This document shows, in pieces, positions 27,491-35,651 of a stretch of 64,000 nucleotides of DNA. The notes under the pieces are model-generated. The model searched no databases, was not told the origin of the DNA, and saw nothing but the letters and a program-made list of their open reading frames with translations. The stretch is from Trinickia caryophylli (GTDB lineage: Bacteria > Pseudomonadota > Gammaproteobacteria > Burkholderiales > Burkholderiaceae), in contig NZ_CP139971.1 of assembly GCF_034424545.1 (NCBI RefSeq), positions 1,798,001-1,862,000 on the forward strand, written 5' to 3'. Numbering within the stretch: position 1 is the first letter of the stretch; every line of letters begins with the position of its first letter. Both the position numbers and the translations under genes were made by a program.

Positions 27491-29206
27491 ATGAGAAGAA
27501 TGCCGATGAGCGATCCGCAGGCTCGAACCGCACGGTCACCCAGGCGCGGCCGCGCCGAGCCTTCCTCGCGCCGCCGGCCGGTGCGCATGGCGAGCGTGGC
27601 CGCCGCGTTTTCGCTGTTCGCGTTGTATCTCGCATGGCATGCCGCGACGCAGGATACGGCGATGGCCGACGAGGTGCCGCTCGCGAGCGCCCAGGCACAG
27701 GCGTCGAAAGGCGCTTTCGCGCCGGCCTCGGCCGTCTCGGGTGCCGTGAGGCGCGTCGGCCAGCCCGCGCCGCACCCTGCGTCCGATCAGACGGGGGCGC
27801 CCATATCCAGTGGCGCGCTCGCTGGCTCGGGTGCAGGCATATCGACGCCTGCGGCAGCGTCGGGCGAGCTCCCGGTGCCGGCATCGCCTTCCGCTTCCAG
27901 CGCCACTTTCGGTTCGGCGGCGGCTTCGGCAGCGGAGGTGCCGGCGCCGTCGGCCGGTCCGGACGAGCCGGGCGAGGCGGCGGCAGGCACGATGCTCGTG
28001 CAAAGCGAGGCGAACAGCACCGATCTCGTGAAGCGCGGCGCGTATCTGGCGCGCGCGGGAGATTGCATCGCGTGCCATACCGCCGACAAAAGCCAGCCTT
28101 TCGCGGGCGGGCTACCGATCGGGACGCCGTTTGGCATTATCTACACGCCGAACATCACACCGGATCCCGACACGGGCATCGGCCGCTGGACGGACGCGGA
28201 CTTTATCCGCGCGATGCACGAAGGCGTGGGCAAGGGCGGCGAGCATCTCTACCCGGCGTTTCCTTATACGGAGTACACCCGTGTAGCGGAACGGGACTTG
28301 CTTGCCGTACGCGCGTATCTGAATACGCTCGCTCCGATCCATTACACGCCACCGCGCAACGAACTCAGGTTTCCGTTCAATCAGCGTTGGCTGCTGTTTT
28401 TCTGGAAGCTATTCAACTTCGAGGAGGGGCGCTTCGTGCCGGACCCGAAGCGCAGTCCGCAATGGAATCGCGGCGCTTATCTCGTGCAGGGGCTCGCGCA
28501 TTGCGGCGAATGCCATACGCCGCGCAACCTCATGCAGGGCCTGAAGACGACGAGCCAATTTTCGGGCGGCGAGCAGGCGGGCTGGCGCGCGTTCAATATC
28601 ACGCCCGACAAGGCAGGCGGAATCGGCGGATGGAGCGACGACGATCTGGTGCACTATCTGGCCACGGGCGTCGCGGCGGGCCGGGCGAACGCCGCGGGGC
28701 CGATGGCAGATGTCGTTGCGAACAGTACGCAGTTCCTCAACGCTGAGGACCTGCGTTCGATCAATGTGTATCTGCGCTCGCTGCCCCCGGTTTCGGGTGG
28801 GCAGACGCACCCGCGCGATGCCTGGGGCAAGCCGGCCGACGACGTGCTGCGCCTGCGCGGCGCGACGGTAAAAGGTATCGACGGCGCGCAGCTTTTCGTG
28901 GCGAACTGCGCGAGTTGCCATGGCTGGACCGGACAGGGCGCGGGTGGCACCGCGCCGCTCGCCTATCCGTCGCTGATTCGCAATAGCGCGGTGGGCGCGC
29001 CCGACGCGGGCAATCTCGCGATGGTCGTACTGCATGGCGTCGCGAGACGAACGAAGGACGCCGACGTGATGATGCCGGCTTTCGGCAACGAACTGGACGA
29101 CGAGCAGATCGCCGCGATCGTCAACTATGTTACGCAGCGTTTCGGCAATCCGCACGCGACTCTGACGGCGGCCGATATTGCCAAACTCCGAACGCGGCCG
29201 CAGTAA
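27491..29206 (+). CDS. Triheme cytochrome c (beta) subunit of the sugar dehydrogenase
   Basis: A 571-residue membrane-anchored cytochrome with three CxxCH heme sites (CIACH, CGECH, CASCH). It would take electrons from the flavoprotein and pass them to quinone. A basic N-terminus and one hydrophobic segment (about residues 33-52) act as anchor or signal. Between ~60 and ~170 lies a low-complexity Ala/Pro/Gly/Ser linker that is not part of the usual ~425-residue beta subunit. Three in-frame ATGs occur within six codons (27491, 27500, 27506); the third (MSDPQ) has a GAGAAG at good spacing and is an alternative. It is the last gene of the operon. Confidence 0.88.
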   Translation: MRRMPMSDPQARTARSPRRGRAEPSSRRRPVRMASVAAAFSLFALYLAWHAATQDTAMADEVPLASAQAQASKGAFAPASAVSGAVRRVGQPAPHPASDQTGAPISSGALAGSGAGISTPAAASGELPVPASPSASSATFGSAAASAAEVPAPSAGPDEPGEAAAGTMLVQSEANSTDLVKRGAYLARAGDCIACHTADKSQPFAGGLPIGTPFGIIYTPNITPDPDTGIGRWTDADFIRAMHEGVGKGGEHLYPAFPYTEYTRVAERDLLAVRAYLNTLAPIHYTPPRNELRFPFNQRWLLFFWKLFNFEEGRFVPDPKRSPQWNRGAYLVQGLAHCGECHTPRNLMQGLKTTSQFSGGEQAGWRAFNITPDKAGGIGGWSDDDLVHYLATGVAAGRANAAGPMADVVANSTQFLNAEDLRSINVYLRSLPPVSGGQTHPRDAWGKPADDVLRLRGATVKGIDGAQLFVANCASCHGWTGQGAGGTAPLAYPSLIRNSAVGAPDAGNLAMVVLHGVARRTKDADVMMPAFGNELDDEQIAAIVNYVTQRFGNPHATLTAADIAKLRTRPQ

Positions 29207-29227
29207 GGCCGCCCTCCAATGACGTTC

Positions 29228-29249
29228 GTCCCGTGGGCGGACACGGGAC
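29228..29249 (+). repeat. 8-bp inverted repeat before the metallophosphatase gene
   Basis: GTCCCGTG (29228-29235) and CACGGGAC (29242-29249) form a perfect stem with a 6-base loop. It lies 21 bases after the cytochrome stop and abuts a -10-like TATGAT (29250-29255). It could be the end of the dehydrogenase transcript or an operator; no T-run follows. Confidence 0.5.
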
Positions 29250-29261
29250 TATGATCGCGGT

Positions 29262-30005
29262 ATGGAAACCAGGCCTGGATATTTCCCCGTCGTTTGCCGG
29301 CATGAACCGAACGTTGCCGGGCGCGACTTCGTCGTCGGCGATCTGCACGGCTGTGTGGATGCGCTGCGCTACCTGCTGCGCGAAATCGAATTCGACGGCG
29401 AGCTCGACCGGCTTTTCTCGGTCGGAGACCTCGTCGATCGCGGCAGCCAGTCGGAGGAGGCGCTGACGCTGCTCGACAAGCCCTGGTTCTATCCGGTGCT
29501 GGGCAATCACGAAGAGGCGCTGTGCCTTGTCGTCGAAGGCGGCATGAGGCGCAATTGGTGGTATGGAATCGGCGGCGAGTGGGCCGAGGGCGTGCCCGAC
29601 GACGTACTGCGCGAATATGCGCGGCGACTCCGAACGCTGCCGCTCGTGCGCGTGGTGGGCACCGGCATGCGCCGTTTCAACGTACTGCATGCGGAGTTTT
29701 TCGGCAGTGACGCCGAACTGGACGCGGGCGCGTTCAACGAGCGCGTGCGTCAGCAACTGCTCTGGGGGCGCGAGTTGGCGCTTGGCAGTGCCGACCCGGC
29801 TCGGCAAACGGGGCTTTCGGTCACCTATTGCGGCCACACGCCGATGCGCGACATGGGGCGCATCGGCTCTCAGATCTTCATCGACACCGGCGCATTTGCC
29901 GCCACCGGCAAGCTCACCATCACGGAAGCGCTGACGCCGAAGACGTGGTCGGTATCCGTTCATACCGCGCTTGCGGAGGGTGCGGCGCAAATGTCGTTGC
30001 CGTAG
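29262..30005 (+). CDS. Calcineurin-type metallophosphatase (Ser/Thr protein phosphatase-like)
   Basis: A 247-residue cytosolic phosphatase with the full metal-binding set of the PPP family: GDLHGCVD near residue 26, GDLVDRGSQSEE near 52, GNHE near 77, LHAEF in place of the usual second His motif, and YCGHTPM near 190. It resembles the lambda/PrpA group that removes phosphate from Ser/Thr, or may act on small phosphoesters. The ATG at 29262 lies only 6 bases after a TATGAT, so the mRNA may be leaderless. It is convergent with the RES toxin gene. Confidence 0.85.
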   Translation: METRPGYFPVVCRHEPNVAGRDFVVGDLHGCVDALRYLLREIEFDGELDRLFSVGDLVDRGSQSEEALTLLDKPWFYPVLGNHEEALCLVVEGGMRRNWWYGIGGEWAEGVPDDVLREYARRLRTLPLVRVVGTGMRRFNVLHAEFFGSDAELDAGAFNERVRQQLLWGRELALGSADPARQTGLSVTYCGHTPMRDMGRIGSQIFIDTGAFAATGKLTITEALTPKTWSVSVHTALAEGAAQMSLP

Positions 30006-30116
30006 TGCGGCTGGCGCCGTTCGTCGTGGCGGCAAGGCTTTTTCCGATGCATCTCGACGGTGGCTGGCGCCCGCTCTCGGTCGTACTCGGAGAACGCGTG
30101 GCCGTGCGCTAGCGGC

Positions 30117-30824
30117 TCAGCCCACCTGATTCAGCTCGAAGACGCTGTCGATCGCGTTGCCGTTCCAGTTGTATTCCAGATACGCCGCATGATGGCAGTC
30201 GCGCAAAATGGTCGTTTTCAGCGCGGCGAGACATTCGCCGCCCGCGTCGCGCACCGATGGGTAGGCGATGCCGGATGCGCCCGCGTCGCGTACCTCGCGG
30301 CCGAGAGCGCGTCCGGCCGTATAGTCGCTCGGCGACAGCACGGCCGGATCGAGGGACGGCTCGCCGCGCAGATCGACCACCTGCCCGCGCGCGATAACCG
30401 AGTACAGGCGCATCTGCTGGCGCATGGGGGGCTCTTGCGTTGCCGCGAGAAAGTTTGCCGCGTGATAGCGTGTTTCCGCGATGGCCGTTCGCGCTTCGCG
30501 GGCGCAGTAGAACACGCCGTAGCTGCCGTCCGAAAAGCGGCTGCCGAGCGGATTGAGGTGGGTGAAGGCCGCCATGATGGGCCCGTAGCCCGGGCCGAAG
30601 CGCCGCTCCTCCGCAGGCACGAGATCGAGTTCGCCCACCTCGGTGCGCAGGCGGTCGTTGGTCATGGCTTCCAGTGCGTACAGCGCCTCGAAGTCTTCGG
30701 GGGACGCCACGCGATCGAACAGGTTGACGGCCGGAAAGCGTGTCGGGATGACGCGATAGGCGGGGGACCAATCGAGCGCCGTGGTGCGCCAGCGCAGTAG
30801 CCGGTTTTCAGCGATCACGCCCAC
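30117..30824 (-). CDS. RES-domain toxin
   Basis: A 235-residue RES-domain protein. Conserved features are YRVIPTRFPAVNLF at the start of the domain and GSRFSDGSYGVFYCAREART with the following E-T-R-Y, which carry the Arg, Tyr and Glu of the NAD-handling pocket. RES toxins (MbcT, ParT types) degrade NAD+ or ADP-ribosylate targets. The gene starts 10 bases inside the upstream antitoxin gene, the normal antitoxin-then-toxin order. The N-terminal ~20 residues (RLLRWRTTALDWSPA) are typical of Burkholderia RES proteins. Target and activity are inferred from the family. Confidence 0.88.
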   Translation of the reverse strand: MGVIAENRLLRWRTTALDWSPAYRVIPTRFPAVNLFDRVASPEDFEALYALEAMTNDRLRTEVGELDLVPAEERRFGPGYGPIMAAFTHLNPLGSRFSDGSYGVFYCAREARTAIAETRYHAANFLAATQEPPMRQQMRLYSVIARGQVVDLRGEPSLDPAVLSPSDYTAGRALGREVRDAGASGIAYPSVRDAGGECLAALKTTILRDCHHAAYLEYNWNGNAIDSVFELNQVG

Positions 30825-31255
30825 CCGCCCCGCATTGCGTCGAGATACTGCCGCACCGCGACGAGATCGCTGACGTTGCCGGCCAGCATGCGGTCGAGAG
30901 CGCGGGCGCCGCCGAACGGCGGGGCACTGTTGCGCCGCTTGATCCAGGTATCCGCGGTGGCCGGGGTGGGCAGCAGGATCTGCAGCGCCTTGTAGATGCC
31001 GAGCAGCAGCGAAAGCCGCTCGAGCGTGTCGCGCGAGAGCCGTGCGGATTCAGGTGCGGTTTTCCATTTGAAGAACGTCGAGCGGCCGGGCGAACCGAGC
31101 AGCACGATCTGCTCGTCGGCGGACAACTCCCAATCGCGTGCGATGTTGAAGAATGCGCGCAGGCCTGCTGCCGACATATCGGCGACCGACGGCGTCGCGC
31201 CGGACGGTCTCGGGAGGTGCGCGGCGGAAGCGGCGCGATGGGTGGCGGCGGCCAT
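30815..31255 (-). CDS. Xre/MbcA/ParS-type antitoxin (DUF2384)
   Basis: A 146-residue protein with an N-terminal helical DNA-binding region (WELSADEQIVLLGSPGRSTF, about 40-60) and a C-terminal DUF2384 domain (ALQILLPTPATADTWIKRRN and PFGGARALDRMLAG), which normally inserts into the RES active site. It overlaps the toxin gene by 10 bases. A palindrome overlaps its probable promoter, suggesting autoregulation. ATG at 31255; a later in-frame Met at the start of MSAAGLRAFF is possible but would shorten only the flexible N-terminus. Confidence 0.87.
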   Translation of the reverse strand: MAAATHRAASAAHLPRPSGATPSVADMSAAGLRAFFNIARDWELSADEQIVLLGSPGRSTFFKWKTAPESARLSRDTLERLSLLLGIYKALQILLPTPATADTWIKRRNSAPPFGGARALDRMLAGNVSDLVAVRQYLDAMRGGWA

Positions 31256-31275
31256 GATGATTGAGTCTCTAAGTG

Positions 31276-31315
31276 GTCTACGGTTGAATCGTAGTCTATT
31301 TATGGATTAATGCAA
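31276..31315 (-). promoter_or_regulatory. Promoter and operator of the toxin-antitoxin pair
   Basis: On the minus strand a -35-like TTGCAT (31315-31310) and a -10-like TACGAT (31293-31288) are separated by 16 bases. The -10 sits inside an inverted repeat with CTACG/CGTAG arms (31278-31282 and 31290-31294, 7-base centre). The repeat would let the antitoxin or the complex block RNA polymerase. The surrounding 40 bases are clearly more AT-rich than the genome. Confidence 0.6.
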
Positions 31316-31402
31316 GCGTTGCCGGGCGTTCTCTGTGCTATCCGCAGCGCACGGAGCGGATGGGCGGGTGCCAGGGCTGGGGCTCCGGCTCGAACCACCC
31401 GT

Positions 31403-32266
31403 TCAGCGACGAGCGAGTGTCTCCGTGAGCATTCGCAGGGCCGAGCGCGCATGCGGCTCTCGAACGCGCGAATGCAGGACGATTTGCGCGTCGGGCAGTG
31501 CCGGCAGGCCGGCCTGCGCATCGAGCTCGACGACGCCGGGAGGCGCAATGCGTTTCGCCAGCGCGCAGATGGCGAGCCCGGCCGCCACGGCCGCGCCGAC
31601 GGCCGCGATCCCGCCTCCAACGAACGCCTCACGCCAGGAGAAGCCCGCCCGTTCGAGCGCCCTGATAGCCACGGCCCGCACGGCGCAAGTCCCGGCCATC
31701 GTTGCGAGCGGCACCGCTTCGCCGGGGATGAGCCGGAACGTAGGGGCGGCGAGCCAGGCGAGCGGCTCGGCGAAAAGAAGTTCGGCGTCGCTGCGCGCCG
31801 ACCAGCGCGATGCTTCGTCGAGTTCGTAACGTACGATGCAGGCGTCGAACTGCCGGTCTTCATACTGCGCGAGCAATGCCGCTGACAACCCGAGGTGCAT
31901 TTCGACGACGAGCCGCGGATCGTGGCGATGCAGCGCAGCCACGATCCGGTGCAGATCGGCGCCGGCGACATGCTCGCTCAGACCGATCTTGAGCCGGCGC
32001 CGCTCGATGCCTATCGACGTGACGGCTCGCGTGTGGGCATCGAGCAACTCGCGCGCCGATTCGAGGAACGCCGCGCCGGCCTGCGAGAGCCGAACGGAAC
32101 GCGGCGTGCGCTCGAGCAGCGATTGGCCGAGCTGCGCTTCGAGCCGCCTGAGCTTGAGGCTGACGGCCGACTGGGTAGTCCCGAGCGTTTGGGCGGCTCG
32201 CGTGAAGCTGCTGAGGTCGGCCACCTGGACAAAAGCGCGCACGGCGTCGAGGTCGAGTAATTCCAT
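31403..32266 (-). CDS. LysR-family transcriptional regulator
   Basis: A 287-residue LTTR. The start is the ATG at 32266 (MELLDLDAVRAFVQVAD), which gives the usual N-terminal helix-turn-helix (SFTRAAQTLGTTQSAVSLKL); in-frame Mets further upstream would place up to 24 unrelated residues before it. The effector-binding domain follows from ~90 (LKIGLSEHVAGADLHRIV). It is divergent from a tautomerase gene 101 bases away, with a T-N11-A palindrome between them, so the tautomerase is a probable target. The inducer is unknown. Confidence 0.88.
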   Translation of the reverse strand: MELLDLDAVRAFVQVADLSSFTRAAQTLGTTQSAVSLKLRRLEAQLGQSLLERTPRSVRLSQAGAAFLESARELLDAHTRAVTSIGIERRRLKIGLSEHVAGADLHRIVAALHRHDPRLVVEMHLGLSAALLAQYEDRQFDACIVRYELDEASRWSARSDAELLFAEPLAWLAAPTFRLIPGEAVPLATMAGTCAVRAVAIRALERAGFSWREAFVGGGIAAVGAAVAAGLAICALAKRIAPPGVVELDAQAGLPALPDAQIVLHSRVREPHARSALRMLTETLARR

Positions 32267-32294
32267 TTTGGTTGGAAATGACTGATATCGTCGT

Positions 32295-32313
32295 TGATGA
32301 GTTTTCATTATCA
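32295..32313. promoter_or_regulatory. Candidate LysR-type operator (TGAT-N11-ATCA)
   Basis: TGAT (32295-32298), 11 bases, then ATCA (32310-32313): the T-N11-A dyad expected of LTTR recognition sites. It lies between the LysR start (32266) and the tautomerase start (32368), the usual place for a site that controls both genes. Confidence 0.55.
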
Positions 32314-32367
32314 CTCGCGCGCCGTAAGCTGTCTTCACCCATCCAGGATGAAGACCAGGAACTCGCC

Positions 32368-32769
32368 ATGCCGCTTACCCGTATTGCCCTGCGCGCCGGA
32401 AAATCGTTCGACTATCGGCTCGCCATCGTCGGCAGCGTCCAGCAGGCGCTCGTCGAAACCTTCAACGTTCCAGAGGATGATCAGTTCGTGTTGCTGTCGG
32501 AGCACGAGCCGGACACGATCTTGTATAACCGGCGCTACCTGGGAATCGAACGTGGCGACGATTTCGTCGTCATCCAACTGACCGTGAGCAATACGCGCTC
32601 GACTGCGCAAAAACAGGCGCTCTTCAGGCGCATCGCTGAACTGCTGCACGAGCGTTGCGGTCTGCGCATGGAGGACGTCTTCATCAACCTGGTCGAAGTG
32701 CTGCCGGAGAACTGGTCGTTCGGTAATGGAGAGGCGCAATACGTCGAGCCGCGCCGCGCCGTGCGATAA
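32368..32769 (+). CDS. Tautomerase family protein
   Basis: A 133-residue member of the tautomerase superfamily. The ATG at 32368 gives MPLTRIALRAGKSFDYR, exposing Pro as residue 1 after Met removal, the catalytic base of this superfamily; a longer in-frame start at 32272 would hide it and is rejected. The rest (VQQALVETFNVPEDDQFVLL, MEDVFINLVEVLPENWSFGNG) matches the long-chain tautomerase group found next to LysR genes. An AGGA lies just upstream of the start. The physiological substrate is unknown. Confidence 0.87.
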   Translation: MPLTRIALRAGKSFDYRLAIVGSVQQALVETFNVPEDDQFVLLSEHEPDTILYNRRYLGIERGDDFVVIQLTVSNTRSTAQKQALFRRIAELLHERCGLRMEDVFINLVEVLPENWSFGNGEAQYVEPRRAVR

Positions 32770-32910
32770 ATGGCCGGATTCATACGGAACAGGGGGAGCA
32801 ATAAGTGGCGCAATGCACCGAGCGACCACGGGTCGCCGGCTGTACAGCGCCCGAACGTATAAGATCGATGGTGCCCTGCCCCTTCATCGCAATCTTTAGC
32901 GGCCACGACC

Positions 32911-34557
32911 TTGCGCACCGTCGAGCTTGTTCTGGAAATCGAGCCGAAATCCTGCTCGGAATGGCTTCGCGCGCGTAGCGAACGCGCGCGCGGCGCGAAG
33001 CATCGCCCGGGGAGCGAACCGATTGGTGAGGCGGTTGCGGCAGTGCTGGGCCGTATGCCCGGTATGGCGAAGGTTGCCGCGCGCGAGGACGTGACGATGC
33101 GCGTCGTTGGCGGCACCGGTGCGCAAGCGGATATCCGGCTCCTGCTCGACGAGACGACGGACGCGCGGCGCCTGTCGTTATCGCGCGCCATGTCGATCGT
33201 GCCGGGCCTGACATTGCGCGACACGATTCGCACCGAGCTGATCGAGCCCCGGGCGGCCATCGACGATGCCGGTACCCTGCCCGAAGCGTTTCGTGAAGTG
33301 GCTGGGCTTGACTGCGCCGCCGCCCGAGCGGCGCCGTTGCTCGCCAATCGCACCGCGTTTCGCTGCCGCATTCCGGCGAGCGGGCCGCCGGTGGAAGTCG
33401 TCTTGCTCTCGGCGCCGTCCATTCGCGTGACGCCGCCGCGTGCGCCCGGCTCAGGGGCGACGGAAAGCCGGCGGCGGGCCTCGCAGGCGTTTTGCGAACT
33501 TCATCTGTTGGCGGAGTGCGGCGAAGGCGCGAAAGAGTCGCCCATCGGTGCGTCCGTGCAGGCGGCGGGTGCGGCCGTGTTGGCCGTGGCGGACTCGATC
33601 GTGGCACGGCTGCCGGCATTCGTCGCAACCGGTGATGCCTACGCACGTGCACTCGGTGCGGCTGTAGGCAGCGAGCCGGTGCGCGCGACGCGTGTGGATC
33701 TCGCCGGTGCGCGCACGCCGCACGATGCGCTCGTGGCGATCGGTTGCAACGTTGCGTCCCATTGGTTCGGCAACGAACGTGGCGCCCGCGAGCAGACGGC
33801 GCCCGAGTCCGTGCATCAGATGCGTGTGGCGTTGAGGCGGGCCAGGACGCTCGTGCGGCTTTTTCCGCGCTGGCGGGACGAAGCCTGGCATACGCGTGTC
33901 GAACCCGGCATCAAATGGCTTGGCGGCCTGCTTGGCGCGGCGCGGGACCTGGATGTATTCGTCGATTCCACACTGCCGGCGCTGGCCGCCGCGGACGGCG
34001 ACGCCTCTCGCTGGGCTCCGGTGCAGGCGAAGGCCGATGCCCGGCGGCAGGAGGCGCACGCGCAGCTTCAAGAGGCACTGCGCTCGCGCCGGCACGCGGA
34101 GCTTTCGCTCGCGTGGCTCGAATGGCTGATGGCGCAGCGGTTCTCCGACGGGCCGCCGAAGCACGCGCGGCGGTCGCTCGCGTCATACGCGGGAAAGCGC
34201 GTGAAGCGCTATTACACGCGGCTCACAGCGCCCCCCGCGCTGACGTCGCTCGACGCGGCTGGGCGGCACCGCCGACGGATCGCGGCGAAACGGCTGCGCT
34301 ATGCGCTCGAATTCTTTCAGGCTCTTACGGCATCGCGCACGCGGGGAAAGGTCACGCAGCGGCTCAGCCTGATCCAGGAGACGCTGGGCGAGGGCAGTGA
34401 TGCCGCAACCGCGTTGCGTTTCATCGAAGCGCTCGATGTGACGCCGTATCAGCAGGGCTTCGCAAGAGGATGGTGCGAAGCCGTCAATCGTGGCACGGCG
34501 CGCGTTGCCGAGCGCCTGCTCGGCAAGCTGCGTCGTCCGGTGTTGCGCGACCGATGA
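32911..34557 (+). CDS. CYTH-CHAD domain protein
   Basis: A 548-residue protein with a TTG start at 32911, chosen because the CYTH motif ExExK (LVLEIEPK) then lies at the N-terminus. The CYTH half (to ~250) is poorly conserved beyond this motif. The C-terminal CHAD half (~265-545) is clear: PESVHQMRVALRRARTLVRLF and HRRRIAAKRLRYALEFFQ, rich in conserved His and Arg. CHAD domains bind polyphosphate, and CYTH domains are triphosphate-handling enzymes; a role with polyphosphate granules is an inference. No Shine-Dalgarno is obvious; TATAAG at 32858-32863 is a possible -10. Confidence 0.8.
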   Translation: MRTVELVLEIEPKSCSEWLRARSERARGAKHRPGSEPIGEAVAAVLGRMPGMAKVAAREDVTMRVVGGTGAQADIRLLLDETTDARRLSLSRAMSIVPGLTLRDTIRTELIEPRAAIDDAGTLPEAFREVAGLDCAAARAAPLLANRTAFRCRIPASGPPVEVVLLSAPSIRVTPPRAPGSGATESRRRASQAFCELHLLAECGEGAKESPIGASVQAAGAAVLAVADSIVARLPAFVATGDAYARALGAAVGSEPVRATRVDLAGARTPHDALVAIGCNVASHWFGNERGAREQTAPESVHQMRVALRRARTLVRLFPRWRDEAWHTRVEPGIKWLGGLLGAARDLDVFVDSTLPALAAADGDASRWAPVQAKADARRQEAHAQLQEALRSRRHAELSLAWLEWLMAQRFSDGPPKHARRSLASYAGKRVKRYYTRLTAPPALTSLDAAGRHRRRIAAKRLRYALEFFQALTASRTRGKVTQRLSLIQETLGEGSDAATALRFIEALDVTPYQQGFARGWCEAVNRGTARVAERLLGKLRRPVLRDR

Positions 34558-34641
34558 GCTGGTCCGGGCTGGCCTCCCTCGCTGCGTGCGACAACGCGCG
34601 CTGCCTATAATGACCGGCCCGTGATTCTTGCCCGCCTTGCC

Positions 34642-35547
34642 ATGACTGACCGATCCTTACCCCCGCACCATGCCGTGGCGCGCCCTGCAACCGAGGCGAG
34701 CGCGTCACCGGGCGGCGACACGCTCGCGCTCGGCGGAGCCCTGTGGCTGCGCTCGGGCGGCGAGACGCTGGCGGGCGCGGCACGCATCGCACTATTGGCG
34801 GCGATCCACGAAACCGGATCGATCACGGGCGCGGCGAAGGCCGTTGGCCTCAGCTACAAGGCGGCCTGGGATGCCGTCGATGCGATGAACAATCTCGCGG
34901 GCGAGGCGCTCGTCGTCCGTGCGACGGGCGGAAAGGGCGGCGGCGGCACCACACTGACGGCGCGCGCACTTCGCCTGATCGACACCTTCCGTGCGATTGA
35001 GCGCGAGCATAGGCAATTCATCGAGCGCGCCAGTGGTGCGATCGAGGGATTTTCGGGCGACTGGGCCCTGATCGGGAGAATTGGAATGAAAACGAGTGCA
35101 CGTAATCAACTCTACGGGAAGATCGCCGAAATACGAACCGGCGCGGTCAATGACGAAATCGTCCTGACGCTGCCCGGCGGCCAGCAACTGATTGCCATCG
35201 TCACCCACGAAAGCACGCAAACGCTGGGACTTGCCGTCGGCGGCGACGTTGTGGCGCTCGTCAAGGCGTCGTGGATCGTGCTGGCCGTCGAAGACGATCA
35301 CGACGACAAGCCCGGACTGCGCCTTTCCGCGCGCAATCAGTTGTCGGGCAAAGTGACGGAAGTGACGCCGGGCGCGGTCAATGCCGAGGTGTCCATCGAG
35401 CTCGATGGAGCGGCCGGCACGTCGGGCAAGACGGTGTTGACGGCGATCGTGACGAACGGAAGCGTCGAGACGCTCGGGTTGGCGCGCGGCAAGCCCGCCA
35501 TCGCGGCATTCAAGGCATCGAGCGTGATTCTGGGGACGACGGCGTGA
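34642..35547 (+). CDS. modE: Molybdate-responsive regulator ModE
   Basis: A 301-residue regulator with an N-terminal winged helix (ALLAAIHETGSITGAAKAVG, then SYKAAWDAVDAMNNLAGE) and two Mop domains in the C-terminal half (KTSARNQLYGKIAEIRTGAV and LRLSARNQLSGKVTEVTPGA), the molybdate-binding pair. ATG at 34642 is used; a GTG at 34621 lies only 9 bases after a TATAAT (34606-34611) and is less likely. It faces modABC convergently. A ModE-like palindrome precedes modA, so this protein is probably its molybdate-dependent repressor. Confidence 0.93.
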   Translation: MTDRSLPPHHAVARPATEASASPGGDTLALGGALWLRSGGETLAGAARIALLAAIHETGSITGAAKAVGLSYKAAWDAVDAMNNLAGEALVVRATGGKGGGGTTLTARALRLIDTFRAIEREHRQFIERASGAIEGFSGDWALIGRIGMKTSARNQLYGKIAEIRTGAVNDEIVLTLPGGQQLIAIVTHESTQTLGLAVGGDVVALVKASWIVLAVEDDHDDKPGLRLSARNQLSGKVTEVTPGAVNAEVSIELDGAAGTSGKTVLTAIVTNGSVETLGLARGKPAIAAFKASSVILGTTA

Positions 35548-35651
35548 GCCCCGCAGCTCGAGCCTCGAGCGCAGATCCCCGAGCGCCACGCCTTCGCGAT
35601 GCCTGAGCGGCGTGCCGAGGCGGGCAGGCGCCGAGGCGGGTGGGCGCGGCC

